From positions 44,771 through 108,770 of the IMG/VR virus record IMGVR_UViG_3300027763_000038: a stretch of 64,000 nucleotides of DNA, one strand, 5' to 3'. Position 1 is the first letter of the stretch. Each line of letters begins with the position of its first letter. The position numbers and the translations under genes are program-made. Of this stretch, positions 11,832-23,800 are shown piece after piece. Under the pieces are notes generated by a model. The model did not search any database and was not told where the DNA came from. It saw only the letters and a list, made by a program, of their open reading frames with translations. The stretch comes from a virus.

Positions 11832-13439
11832 TTATTGTTCTATGCATCTTACCCATTCCCAAGTTTTACTAGTACTGATTCGTCCTTCTTTTGGATTCCA
11901 ATTACTAGTATTAGCCGTTACATACGATTTGATACCTGCCGTATTAGCATATCCAATTGTAAAACTGGCAGGATTAAATCTTTCTACTACACCTGTTATA
12001 GTAGTATAGTGGTCACCTGGGAATAAAAGATCTACTAAACTACTAGGTTTAGGAAGCACTACTTCAAAATTAACAGTTCTAGATGATGAACTAAAAGTTC
12101 CCAAATCTTGCAAAATAGGACCTAATTTACGTCCTAATACGAAAATAGAAGCAATCATAGGAGTAGCATGACGATCATCAATACTTAGTGTTTCGCTAAT
12201 AGCTCCACTAACCAAGGGTCTTGGTCTATTGTTAAAAACCCAACTATATGTTATTGTTCCTTCCGCAGGATTCATTCCTTCTGTTATGCTCATAGGAACA
12301 GGGTTTATTGGAGCAAGTCCGCTGCTAACGGAAGTTGAATAACCCAGAGTCATCAAAGTACCAGTAGCAAAAGCGCTACTTATTCTATTAATTAAACCAG
12401 ATTTTATTTCAGCATATCCACTTAATGCGTTAACAAATTTGGTACCATTAGTTCCATTTGCATGAGTATTATCGTTATATAATTGATTTAATGTACCAGT
12501 TAAAGATCCACTAAGATATGGAAGCATACTACTATTGTATATATTTCCACTATTCATTAACTCTAAACCTTTTATTGTACCCTGTACTGTTACAGTTCTT
12601 AATAATTCTGAGTCTAATGAGCTATCAATATTAAAAGTTTCTATATATGGTAATGTTACTCCACTAGGTACTCCTATCCAATTATCTGTTATTCTAAAAG
12701 ATCCTTCAACTTCGCTAACATTTAAACTTCTAACAAAATTATATAGCTTCAATCCAACAACACCACTATATGTTGGAGGTTCTCCAAGTTGATAATTTAC
12801 CCATCCTTTAGCATTTTGCACAGCACTAAATGAAGATCCTCCACCACTATTAGGTATGTACTTGCCTACTGCTCCAAGAGTACGAGTAATTCGATAAAAA
12901 GGATAATGTTGTCCTTGGTTAAAAGAAAGAGCAGGATTTCCATATCCTGGCAAATAATTACCTAAACTAAACGGCCCCTTAGCAAATGCTGTTTCATCTA
13001 AAGTTTCAATACTCCATTCGTCTTGAGTGCTATTAACATAAAATGCTGGACTAATACCTGTAACAACACTATCTTCAAATTGTAAACCAATACTATAGTC
13101 AATAGTAGTTGTCCAATTATTATCTGTTTTATTAGCAGAATATTGGGATACTTTACCTCCAGAAAATATACTAAGAGTTGACCCACAACCAACTGTTAAT
13201 GTACCGCCATCGACAAATACGGATCTCAAACCACTTTCTAATGTTAGCAGTTGTGGCAATCCACTATTACCACTACCCGTAAATAATTGTCCTTCTAAAG
13301 TAACAGAAGTGGTTGCTCCAATAGTTCTTCCCGCTCCATTTCTTTGATATTCTTTAGAAATAGAAACAGACGGAACTGGATATCCACTTGCTCCTTGAAA
13401 ACTAAAAGATCCATATTTAACAAATGCTGACGTAGCCAT
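11832..13439 (-). CDS. Tail structural protein, possible distal tail (Dit-like) protein
   Basis: I place the start at the ATG of MATSAFVKYGSF (13437-13439), giving 535 residues. The frame could extend to a TTG at 13464-13466, but the AGGGAAAGGA ribosome site lies between the two, which favours the ATG. The protein is Ser/Gly/Thr-rich and looks all-beta, with no signal peptide or transmembrane segment. It ends in a positively charged, Trp-containing stretch (GRISTSKTWEWVRCIEQ). It lies between the YadA-like fibre and the hub-like gene, where long-tailed phages often keep the distal tail protein. I do not recognise a definite family, and the Dit suggestion rests on gene order only. Confidence 0.6.
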   Translation of the reverse strand: MATSAFVKYGSFSFQGASGYPVPSVSISKEYQRNGAGRTIGATTSVTLEGQLFTGSGNSGLPQLLTLESGLRSVFVDGGTLTVGCGSTLSIFSGGKVSQYSANKTDNNWTTTIDYSIGLQFEDSVVTGISPAFYVNSTQDEWSIETLDETAFAKGPFSLGNYLPGYGNPALSFNQGQHYPFYRITRTLGAVGKYIPNSGGGSSFSAVQNAKGWVNYQLGEPPTYSGVVGLKLYNFVRSLNVSEVEGSFRITDNWIGVPSGVTLPYIETFNIDSSLDSELLRTVTVQGTIKGLELMNSGNIYNSSMLPYLSGSLTGTLNQLYNDNTHANGTNGTKFVNALSGYAEIKSGLINRISSAFATGTLMTLGYSTSVSSGLAPINPVPMSITEGMNPAEGTITYSWVFNNRPRPLVSGAISETLSIDDRHATPMIASIFVLGRKLGPILQDLGTFSSSSRTVNFEVVLPKPSSLVDLLFPGDHYTTITGVVERFNPASFTIGYANTAGIKSYVTANTSNWNPKEGRISTSKTWEWVRCIEQ

Positions 13440-13474
13440 AATAATAAATGTCCTTTCCCTAAACAAACTTAAAA

Positions 13475-16400
13475 CTAAACTGATCCGTATAGAGGATTAG
13501 CTCCAGGATGATTAAGCTGATTAACTCTAGCAGTAGCTGACCATAGAGCAGTCCATCCACCACCACCACTAGCAACTATACTAAGTCTTGGGATACTACT
13601 AGTATTTCTTATTTCTGTAGATAAGCTCATCACACTTGGCATAGTATCTCCATAGTATCTAACATTTTCATTACCAAATTTATAAAACTCAGTACCAGCC
13701 GCTGATCTATATACGCCACCCTCAATTTCATATGTTCCAGCAAATTTTCTAGGACCCTGTGGACCACCTTGTACACCAGACTGCCACAATACTGAAACAC
13801 TAATTTTATAACCCCAAACTCTATCATATTGAGCAGAGCTTAAACTATAAAAATCATTAAAATTAATACAATTATTTGAAGTTTCATCCGATATAACGCT
13901 ACTTTTTGACCAATTAGTAACTAATGGATTACCAACACCATTTGGTCCTGTTGTGCGAGTTCTTAGATAATACTGAACATATTGAGATGATCCATCATAT
14001 ACTCTGTTAACATCATTATGGTTAAATGAACCACCCGCAAATGAGTGACTATTATATGTGCTGGTTACTGAAGGTTTGTAACCAAAAGCTATACCAGGAC
14101 AACTTTGTGGATTACTTGTTTCTACTTGGGTTTGATATGCTTTAAGGCCGCTAGCAGTAACCCAGGCATAACCATTATACGCAACATATGCACCATCGTC
14201 TTTATCAGTAAATTGACTTCCATTAGAATTTCTTTTGGTAAAACCAAAATTAGTAATAAATGAACCATCTGCTCCTTGTGCAGTAGAGACGACATTGAGG
14301 GGGTAACTATTGCCGATAATATCAGTAGAGTATGCTGTGAACTGATTATTAATATCAAGATTGCTAAAACGAATATTTCCAGAAGCATCAGTTCTTAAAT
14401 AATATCCTGATGGAGCAGTATCATTTCCCACCTTCAATTCTGTTACCCATGCTTTACCATTTACATATAAAGCAGCTTTTGGATTATAGGTAGATAAATT
14501 AGCAGCAGGAGTATTTATAGCTACTGCTCCAGTTGGACTAATATGGAAACCTTTAAGTTCAATTAAGCCAGAATTTAAAACTGAAAACCTGTTACCTAAT
14601 CCACGATTATTAAATACCGTATCTACTTGTGAATTAGAGCTTAAAATTATGTTGTAGTAACTATCATATCCATTTGTTGGAACGGTGTCTTCTGTAACAT
14701 CAACGGATGCGCCCATAGCCATAACTTGCTGTGAATTAATCCAGCGAAGAGAGCTATTTCCAGTAGAATATGCAGCACTATTAGAAAATAGAAGAGTGTT
14801 GGGTCTGGTAACATAAGAAGATAATTTACCATTATTATTAACATACAAGTAAGTTCCAGTTAAACTAACTGGCAATGTTAATCCACTATTTAAACCAATA
14901 TTATGGAAATTACCAGAGTTACCACTAACATTATAAAAGTTAATTTTATGATTAACATAATCGGTATCAAATAATACTCTAGCAAAATCTACCCCACCAC
15001 TACCACGGATTCTTACTTTATATGTTGCTGCTTCATCATTTAAGAATAGTCCAGTACTATTAATATAAACTTCATTATATCCACCTAAATTAAATCCTAA
15101 TTGTTTGATAGTAGGATTATATGCAATCTCAGTAATACCACTAGCTCCCTTATCTGTAACCTTGAATAACATACCTCCATTATCACCAGATAATCTAACT
15201 GGTAGCTGCCATGTTCCAACACCATTAGTGTTAGTTGTTAGTACATAAGCGTCAGGAGCAGAAAAACCTAGTTTGAAATCTGTTGTAGTGAAAAGTCCAC
15301 TAACAGAAAGAGAGGACGTGGGACTATCTGTATTAATACCAACACGATTATTATTAAGATTAGCATTGATAACGCTGGTAGAATCTGAAGCAGACTTAAC
15401 AATAAGGTTTTGTTGTAGTTTACCAGAATTAAAGACAATCTTATAGTTATCAAGAATCATCTTATTGCTATTATTAGTTCCTAAATATATAGTATCATCT
15501 ACAACACCAGTCAAACCATAGCCGATAGCTATATTTCTAACACCAGATACATAATTATTATATCCTAAAATTAAACCACTACTAAAAGGATATTTGTTAT
15601 TGGATCCGACAACAATATTATTAGACCCGTAAACAGGATTCACCTCTGCTCCACCAGCCCCACCCATTCTTTGGTATGGCATAATAAGTCCACTAACAAC
15701 AGTAGACGCAGTATTATTATCATCAAATGCGTTATTCATATAGTAATAACCATTTGTACGATCAAGAATAATTGGAGTATCAAGTGTGATATAGGTTATA
15801 GGCTCTATGGTATCTTCAACAATAGCTGTGATAGTTCTTGTAAAAGTATTACTCACTGATGGAGGATTCTGAAAAGAAACTAATATTTTATCTCCCTGTA
15901 AATACTGGGCTAATAATCCTTTGGTTGGAATATTAATAACAGTACCGCCAACATCCGTCATTGTACAGGTATTTCTTGTGTAACCTAGAGTATTATTACG
16001 ACCATAAACAATATTATTTAAGCCGTCTAATTTATTTGAGGTTCCAACAGCGATACCATTATTAACAACTTGATTATATCCAAGAACAATATTACCACTA
16101 CCAAAAACATCCATTTTTTTATCAGCAGTATTGAAAACAATTGATTCTTGACCAACAAGATTAATTTTGCTACCTACTGTGCCTAATTGACTTCCAACTA
16201 ACGAATTAGAATTACCAACATTATAAGCGCTTGTGCTATTTTTAAGATTGTTATATGATCCTAAAGTATTGCTATTTGAACCTGATATAGCATTTTTATT
16301 ACCAACTACAATATGACTATTACCAGCATATACAACATTATTAATACCAGCAACTATAGAGTTGATAACAGTTCCGGCCGGTCTTTTACCTGATCCTGTT

Positions 16401-17842
16401 ATAGTTCCAACAGAATCAATATAAACCCCTGTCTGATTGTTCAATATACCGAGAACTAAATTATTTGTACTAGCTGATGAAACAGCATTAGTGTTGCCCA
16501 TAACTAAATTATTAGTAACAGATCCACTAATATTATTAGTATTGCCTAATATAACAGATCCAGTAATATTTTCAGTAATATTGGATTGACCAATCAATAA
16601 TATCTGGTCTGGAGTACCACTAGTTAAATTATTATTAATACCAATTAAAATACTTTGTGATAAACCATCTTTTGTATTAATATTACCCATACCTAAAAAT
16701 AATAGCTTATTAGAGTTAGATAGAGACATATCATTACCGATAAAAATACCACTAGTCATAGTATTTAAAGATTGATTTGATCCTATGGAGATTAATTTTG
16801 ATCCTAGAATAGAATCAGAACTACCATAAATATTATTATTGTCTCCAGTAACAGAAACTAATGACCCAACAACATTATTAGAATTACCAATTAAATTATT
16901 CAAGTTTCCTATGTATATGTTATTGTTGCCACTGTTGGTGGCATAGGCTCCAAAAATAATACCTGATGATCCGGTGTTTGAAGATAATTGGGTTAAACCA
17001 ATACTCATATCTCCATTAAAATTATTATTATCTCCCATCAAAATATTGTTTGATCCAGTAAGGGAGTTGGAGTTACCAATAAAAATATTGGATATGCCAG
17101 TAATGGCTACAGTATCACCCATAGCAATATTGTTAGCTCCAACAAATTTAGAATTATTAACCAGAGCAACAATTTTAGAACCATTAATAGTATTAACACT
17201 ACCAATAATTAAACCACTATTAGATAATCCACTATTATATGCTCCGATACTTGTGATACCCACGCCGGTCACAGCATTATTACCACCAACGACAGTGTAT
17301 GCATAACCAGAAACGCTATTGTTACCGCCCAACACTACATTCTTAATATTAGCCCTAAAAACGGGAGTATTGGTACCGCGATTATCAACAGTAAAAAGAA
17401 TTTCGCCACTAGTATAGCCAGTGATAGGATCTAATATCTTAGAGATAATTTGTCCATAGGCAATTTCATTATAACTAGTATCTCTACCAGCCAAATTAAT
17501 AGTAGCTGGTAAACTTCCTGATAGTGGTGTTGTTTGGGGATTATGAACTAATAATAGAGTAACCCCAGTAGGACAATTTGTTACGCTTTCAACAATTAGA
17601 CCATCTTTAGAGCATGGAGCAACAACATGCAGAATAGCATCTGGTACACCCGTACCAATACCTAATCGTCCAGTTGAGGCATCAAAATACATCAAGCCAT
17701 TGCCGGTTCCTTTAATGCTAAAATCAATATCTAGCTTATTAATATTAAAAGAGCTAGCGACACCAGAGGTGTTTGATAGTTTTATATCTGGTGTTGTACC
17801 AGAACCAATATTTAGTATACCGGAAATTGTTGTGTCAGCCAT
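13475..17842 (-). CDS. YadA-like beta-roll fibre protein following the tape measure
   Basis: The 1,455-residue product begins within the stop of the tape measure gene (TAATG overlap), with AGGGAG just upstream, so translation is probably coupled. Residues about 60-75 carry RLGIGTGVPDAILHVV, a motif common in phage fibre shafts; a second version, VGINTDSPTSSLSVSG, lies near residue 840. Between about 150 and 800 the chain is a long series of Asn/Gly repeats of the type GxNNxxxG (for example IFIGNSNSLTGSNNILMGDN), which match the left-handed beta-roll of YadA-type trimeric adhesin heads. The last 160 residues form a separate domain that could be a receptor-binding tip. No S74-type chaperone motif is evident. 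A trimeric tail fibre or spike is likely. Confidence 0.8.
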   Translation of the reverse strand: MADTTISGILNIGSGTTPDIKLSNTSGVASSFNINKLDIDFSIKGTGNGLMYFDASTGRLGIGTGVPDAILHVVAPCSKDGLIVESVTNCPTGVTLLLVHNPQTTPLSGSLPATINLAGRDTSYNEIAYGQIISKILDPITGYTSGEILFTVDNRGTNTPVFRANIKNVVLGGNNSVSGYAYTVVGGNNAVTGVGITSIGAYNSGLSNSGLIIGSVNTINGSKIVALVNNSKFVGANNIAMGDTVAITGISNIFIGNSNSLTGSNNILMGDNNNFNGDMSIGLTQLSSNTGSSGIIFGAYATNSGNNNIYIGNLNNLIGNSNNVVGSLVSVTGDNNNIYGSSDSILGSKLISIGSNQSLNTMTSGIFIGNDMSLSNSNKLLFLGMGNINTKDGLSQSILIGINNNLTSGTPDQILLIGQSNITENITGSVILGNTNNISGSVTNNLVMGNTNAVSSASTNNLVLGILNNQTGVYIDSVGTITGSGKRPAGTVINSIVAGINNVVYAGNSHIVVGNKNAISGSNSNTLGSYNNLKNSTSAYNVGNSNSLVGSQLGTVGSKINLVGQESIVFNTADKKMDVFGSGNIVLGYNQVVNNGIAVGTSNKLDGLNNIVYGRNNTLGYTRNTCTMTDVGGTVINIPTKGLLAQYLQGDKILVSFQNPPSVSNTFTRTITAIVEDTIEPITYITLDTPIILDRTNGYYYMNNAFDDNNTASTVVSGLIMPYQRMGGAGGAEVNPVYGSNNIVVGSNNKYPFSSGLILGYNNYVSGVRNIAIGYGLTGVVDDTIYLGTNNSNKMILDNYKIVFNSGKLQQNLIVKSASDSTSVINANLNNNRVGINTDSPTSSLSVSGLFTTTDFKLGFSAPDAYVLTTNTNGVGTWQLPVRLSGDNGGMLFKVTDKGASGITEIAYNPTIKQLGFNLGGYNEVYINSTGLFLNDEAATYKVRIRGSGGVDFARVLFDTDYVNHKINFYNVSGNSGNFHNIGLNSGLTLPVSLTGTYLYVNNNGKLSSYVTRPNTLLFSNSAAYSTGNSSLRWINSQQVMAMGASVDVTEDTVPTNGYDSYYNIILSSNSQVDTVFNNRGLGNRFSVLNSGLIELKGFHISPTGAVAINTPAANLSTYNPKAALYVNGKAWVTELKVGNDTAPSGYYLRTDASGNIRFSNLDINNQFTAYSTDIIGNSYPLNVVSTAQGADGSFITNFGFTKRNSNGSQFTDKDDGAYVAYNGYAWVTASGLKAYQTQVETSNPQSCPGIAFGYKPSVTSTYNSHSFAGGSFNHNDVNRVYDGSSQYVQYYLRTRTTGPNGVGNPLVTNWSKSSVISDETSNNCINFNDFYSLSSAQYDRVWGYKISVSVLWQSGVQGGPQGPRKFAGTYEIEGGVYRSAAGTEFYKFGNENVRYYGDTMPSVMSLSTEIRNTSSIPRLSIVASGGGGWTALWSATARVNQLNHPGANPLYGSV

Positions 17843-20800
17843 TATTTTCTCCCTAAAGCGCCTTCTGTTTGATCACTAAGAGTACCCATAGCTCTACCAA
17901 CTTCTGCAACAACCATGTTACTGATTGCTGTTTCACTGAGCTGCTTTAACACTTCTGCTCCATTAAATACTACTTCAACTTTATGATTACCCATAACATT
18001 AATAACTGGTGGTAAGTTTATTGCTTTTAATTGGCCAATAAATTCTGCAAATTTTGTCGTAAACTGGCTTAATCCATCCATATTGGGTGAGGATGAGCCT
18101 CCACTATTAGATACACCACCACCAGCACCAGATTCATCAGTCATTCCACCATTAGCTAAATACTTAACGCTACCACCACGACTATATCGATTATTGTTTA
18201 TAGCTTGTAATAAGGGAAGATTTTGCTGGGCTGATGCTCGGTTAACAACAAACTCGCCCGGTGTTAACATAGCAGGAACAGTATCGCTTCCCCTTGGAAT
18301 ATAAGGAATCATCATTCCATGGTTAGCATAAATCATTCCACCGTATTGTTTATGAGTTGGTTCGGTGGTTGGAGGTGGGGGTGTTTGTTCTGGTTTTTTC
18401 TCTCCTGCAACTGAATTACCAGAAGCTTGTGATGCTTGTCCAGACATTATTTCGGGATGTTTCTTAAATAATATTCGCCATCCAGCATCAATAGCATCGC
18501 CTTCTATTTTTGCTCTTGCTTGACCATTAAGTATATCTAAAATACTCTTACCATTAACTCCTATTTTGCTAGCTTTTGGATCACGCTTTAAAATTGTATA
18601 AGCCTGTAAAGAATTATTGTAAATTGTTGTTAAATACTTATGTCTTTGTGTGTCTATGTCATATTGTTTTTTAGCATTAGTTTTAATTTCATCAGCTGAT
18701 AGTTTACCCCATACTGACCAATATTTGTCTGCTAATCCTTCAGCAGTTAATGACTCATTTATTGCATCTGCTTTTAAAGCATCAAACATTTGTGGACTAG
18801 TTTCAGCTTCATTTTTAATTTGTAAGATTAATGAGCCAGTTTGAGTTTTAGCGAGTGATCTCTCCATAATTATTTTTTGTTTTTCTTCTTCTGTTGGCGG
18901 CTGTGATCCTTTTGGGACACTACTAGATGCACCTGCCATATCGGCCCAACCGCCGCCTTTAGCATATATGACTCCTCCCTGAGAATAAGCTTCAGTTTTA
19001 CCATTATTAATGGCTTTTAATAGAGGTAGATTTTTTTGTGTGGCAGCTCTGTTTACTACAAATTCTCCGGGTGTCAACATTGCTGGAACAGTATCTGTTC
19101 CTTTTGGTTCATAAGGAATCAACTTGCCTGTCTGTGCATAAATTACTCCGCCAGAAGCTTTATATTCTGGTTTAAGACTCAAAGGCCCGAGCACTTTACC
19201 ATTGCTATATTTAAAATCCTGCGGTAAAATACCAGGAACAATTGTTGCATTTCTTTGATAAATCTCTTTTGCTCCTACTTCATTATAATATGTCTCTCTA
19301 AATTTATTAGGAAAGTCTATTCCACCAAGCTCTTCTGGAGATACTGCAACTAAATCATTAATATTGGTAAAAGGATTGTTTTTTAATTTAAATCCTATAT
19401 CTTGACCAAGCTGTTCTAATGCATCTATTAGATCTTGATGTCCAGATTGTTGTAAGTCATCAACAGATGCTTTACCTCTAATAAAATCAGCTTCAGCTTT
19501 AGCTTCAGGATTTTTTGATATCAACTCTAACAGAGTAATATTCAAAGCTTTAGCTGTATTTTTAAGTTTTTCTTCTGTTCTTTTGATATATTGTGATTTT
19601 ACAGATATTAATTCTTCTCTGAATTTTTTAGCAGCCTCTATTGCTGCTTTTTGTTTGGGTAAATTATCTACTATTTCTTTTAGATAATTTTTTCTATCTT
19701 CTACATTTTGTTTATTATTATATTCTTTGTTATTTTCTTTGTTTTGTTCTGTTCTCTCTTTTGATTCTTTTCTTATTTGTGCATCAGATTTTTCTACAAC
19801 AGTTATAAGTTTTCCATCTTTGCCTCTTATGGTACTTGCTACTTCTCCATTTTCTTTTCTTTGTTGTCCCTGTTCTGTTAAAGATCTTCCTTTTGGATCT
19901 TGCGGATCTGGATCATTTAAGCCTTTAAATTCACTACCACTTATTGCTAATAGTCTTTCAAATGCTGCTGTTGGTCCACCATCTTTCAGATATACTACTC
20001 CACCAGAGGAATAACCCTTACTATCACTACCACCTCCACTATTAATTGACTTTAATAAATCAAGATTATTTCGTGTAGCCTTAGCATTAACAACGAATTC
20101 GCCAGGAGTTAGCATAGCAGGAATAGTATCTGTGCCGCGAGGTTGGAAATTAATTAATTTGCCTGTACTAGCATAAACTGGTCCACCATTGTCAAATCCA
20201 TATGCTTTCATTATCTTTTTAAGTAATTCTTTTGCTAAACTATTCTTTGAAAACTCACTAGTTTTCATAGATTGTATAATATTTGTAAATACTTCTCTAT
20301 TATCATCTACTAACTGTTGACCACTATAAGGAGAATTAGTAACCTCTTTTAAAGGAGCCCATCCTTTTGGATCTAGAGCAAAATTTTGAATATCTGGTTT
20401 CAAACTATCTAATACGTCTGTCTTCATAAACATATTATTTTTATCTTGTAAAGCATGTCCCAATTCATGTTTTAATAGTTCTGGATCTTGATTTTTACTA
20501 GAAATTTTCTTTGTTGTTGCATCATATTGTGCATCATATTTAGGAGATTGACTATTGGGTTCAAATGATTTTACTCCAAATTGTGCGTCAGCATATTCTT
20601 TTAATTTTTTCTTACCTTCTTCACTACTAGTATATGGATATAATTGTTGAGCTAGATCAGAACTTAATCCTTTAATTAAACCTCCTGTAGAAGCATATAT
20701 AACTCCACCCTTTTCTCTATATTGTGGAGGTAATGGTGGTGGTCCTTTTGGTGGTAACGGAGGTGGTCCTCCTGCTTGTCTTGGAAGTGGAGGTGGACCA

Positions 20801-23800
20801 TTTCTAAGTGGTGGGGGTGGTGGAGGTAGTGGTTTTGGTGGAACGGCAACTGCTGGTGCTTGCTCTGGAGGATTTAATAATTGATTTCCCTGATTTATTC
20901 CAGCCTCAATATTTGAAATTTGACTTTCTAATGATCTAACTTGAGTCTTAAATGCTTTTATCTGAGCTTCTTCAACCCTAATTTGTTGGAATAGAAGGGT
21001 TTGTTCTAAGGATTTTCTGAGTGCTGGAGTTACTCCTTGTACATGATCTAAATTTCCATTCTCTAATGCTCTATATAGCATATCTACTTCTTTTGTATTA
21101 CCAAAATTTCTACCAGTATTAATAGTTCCGCCAGGACCCATAATCATATGGGCGTCGCTATTTCCTCCTCTGATTTGTTGATCTAGTCTACTAATCCCTT
21201 CAGGATCTTTAGCAAATTTTTGAATATCTTCTAGAGTTAATTTTCCATCTTGTTTTATACCATTAACTATCAAGCCCCTCGATTGTCTAGCTATTAATTC
21301 TTCTGGAGTTTTAGCTAAAGGTTCAAGAATTGCTGATTTTATATAGGCCAAAAATTCATCAGATTGTACTGTTGACTGAGTGACTTGTTTTCCTGTGGCT
21401 CTAGCAAAATCTTTTAATAAAAGATCTGTATTTACTTTGTCTCTGGTAAGAGTATATTTTGTATCTCTAAAAGAAAGCTTACTACCAAAAGTCTCTCTTC
21501 CATCATGAATACCTTCCAATAAGTCTTTTTCTTTATTATCTCCCAAAAGAGCCTTTCTCCTGTCAGTAGCTTCTTTGATCTTTTGGTTTATTGTTGTTAC
21601 TTCTGACTGAACTTGAGCTTTTCGTTTGGTTAGCTCTGCAACTTTTTGTTGTACCGCAGTATTTGTTGCGGATTTGGGTTTTGGAGGCAATGTTCTGGCG
21701 GCAGATTTTTGACCTTTACCTCTTGCTCCTCCTTTTGACCTAGCTGCGCCCGCAACAGCAGTAAACATACCCCAAGCTGCGCCAGCTCTTTGATATAGTG
21801 ACTCACCCATTAAACCTGGTCCTGGTGGTGGGCCATAAGCACTAATTTCTCCTTCTGGAGTATGCCACTGTCTCCCACTGTTGTCCGTAGTTATTTTTGC
21901 TTGTTGTGTTTGTAATTTTGCCTGTTGATTAGCAAAGTCTAATTCTCCTTGGGTTGGAGTCATTTCTGGCATATAGTTCTGATTTTGTTGGACCAATCTT
22001 GGGTCCATTAATCGTGATCCTGGAACTAGCATACCGTCTTGAGCATAGATAAGTCCACCCATACTACGATATTCTAGATTAGGATCAGCTCTAAGCAATT
22101 TAGCTTTATTTTCATACATATTCAATCGTTTGATCGGATCTTTTACTTTATTAAGGTCTGCTTGTGTCTGTTTACCTAATCTAATCTTAGGAAATTGAAA
22201 TTCTCTTATAATAGCATCTATTTTTTCTTGAGGAGTTTGTGGTTTTGCAGCAGGGGCGGGGCCACCAGCGGGTACAGGAGCACGAGCACGACCAGGATCG
22301 CCAGCAGGAATACCATTAACAACTGTTGCATCAGCAGTTGCTGCTTTTACTGTTTCTGGGTCTAATTTATGTCTAGCTTCTGCGGCTGTATTGTATTTAT
22401 GAATTCCTCCGCTAAAAAGAGTAGCACCAGCTACACCACCACCCAACAATAAAGCTCCTGATTTTAAACGACCAGCAATGTTTTTTGTTATAGTAGAAAA
22501 AATACCTCCTTTGGCTCCTGATATATCATCGACAACTTTCGCTGCATCACCCAAGTCTCCTTGAATAGCAAGTGTTTTAATACTATCTATCATTTTTGCA
22601 AATGCTGACGTTGCACCTGTTGTATTCTTTGCAATATCAAATTGTTTTGTTATATCAGCGGCAGATGATAAGTCTAAACCTCCATTCTTTATCTTCGTTT
22701 GAAGTTCCGATAGAGCTTTTAATTCATCGGTATTTAATCCTGCTGGCATGTTTTTTGCTGTTTGAGTTTTAATAGCATCTAATACTGCATCTGACTTTAA
22801 TGGTTTAAATTTCTTTAATGTTGCAAATAGTCCCACACCGGCCATAGCTGCTGTTGCTGCTTTTGCTGCTGTTGCTGCTTTTACTCCTGCTGCTATTTTA
22901 GCAGCTCCTGCTACTTGTCCAACGCCCTCAACAGTACTTGCCAATGATAAACCAGCACCTGTCAAATCTCCTCTCATTACGTCAACAACAGCAGCAGCAA
23001 CATCAAAAGGTATGCCAACACCAGGAGTTAAGCCTAACATACTATATTTTAAACTTAGATCATCTAATGACATTTCTTGCTCTGGAACAATATCATCTCC
23101 TGTTCCTAATAGTCCATCTCTACCAGATACAAAAAGTATTTCTTTATTTCTCTTTTTAATAGTTTCATAATAAGAGATTATTTTTTTTGAAGCTAAGAAC
23201 CTTGTGTCTTTATCCATTTCTGGAGATGATTTACTGGTAACTAAATTGTTTATATCTTCCTGTAATGATTGTTCAAAAAGCTCCATATCCTTTTGATACT
23301 GTTGAAGCATTTTAGACTGAGCTTCTTGTTTGGCTTTTTGCTGTAATTTGATATTTGTATTATAATCTACTGTTTTAAACTCATTTCCACTTATTACTGT
23401 GGGTATAGAGACTCCTCCATTAACCGATAATGAAGGAACTTGAGTTCCGTCCTGAGCATAAATCACACCACCTTTACTTAATGCTTTAGGATTACCACCT
23501 TGATTAATAGCCTTTAATAATGGCAAATTCTCTTGGGTGGCTTTTCTATTGATTACAAACTCTCCCGGAGTAAGCATCGCAGGAACAGTATCTGTGCCTC
23601 TTGGCTGGAACTGGATCATTTGTCCACCATTAGCAGCATAAACCATGCCACCAGTCTGTAATCCTTGAGCAACTCTTGCTCTAAACCAATTAGGAGAAGG
23701 CAACCGGCCAAACTTAGAACCCAAGCCCAAAGTTACTTGAGCATCATTAGCTTCTTGATAAATATCAGTAAAACTATTATCAGATGCGCTATCAAAAAAT

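Noticed and set aside
13440-13466. TTG start nine codons upstream for the 535-residue gene
   Set aside because: The AGGGAAAGGA ribosome site lies inside that extension and points to the ATG at 13439.
16300-17300. Regularly spaced AT-rich repeats as a CRISPR array
   Set aside because: The repeats encode the GxNN beta-roll, vary in sequence and length, and lie in a long open frame; there are no identical repeats with unique spacers.
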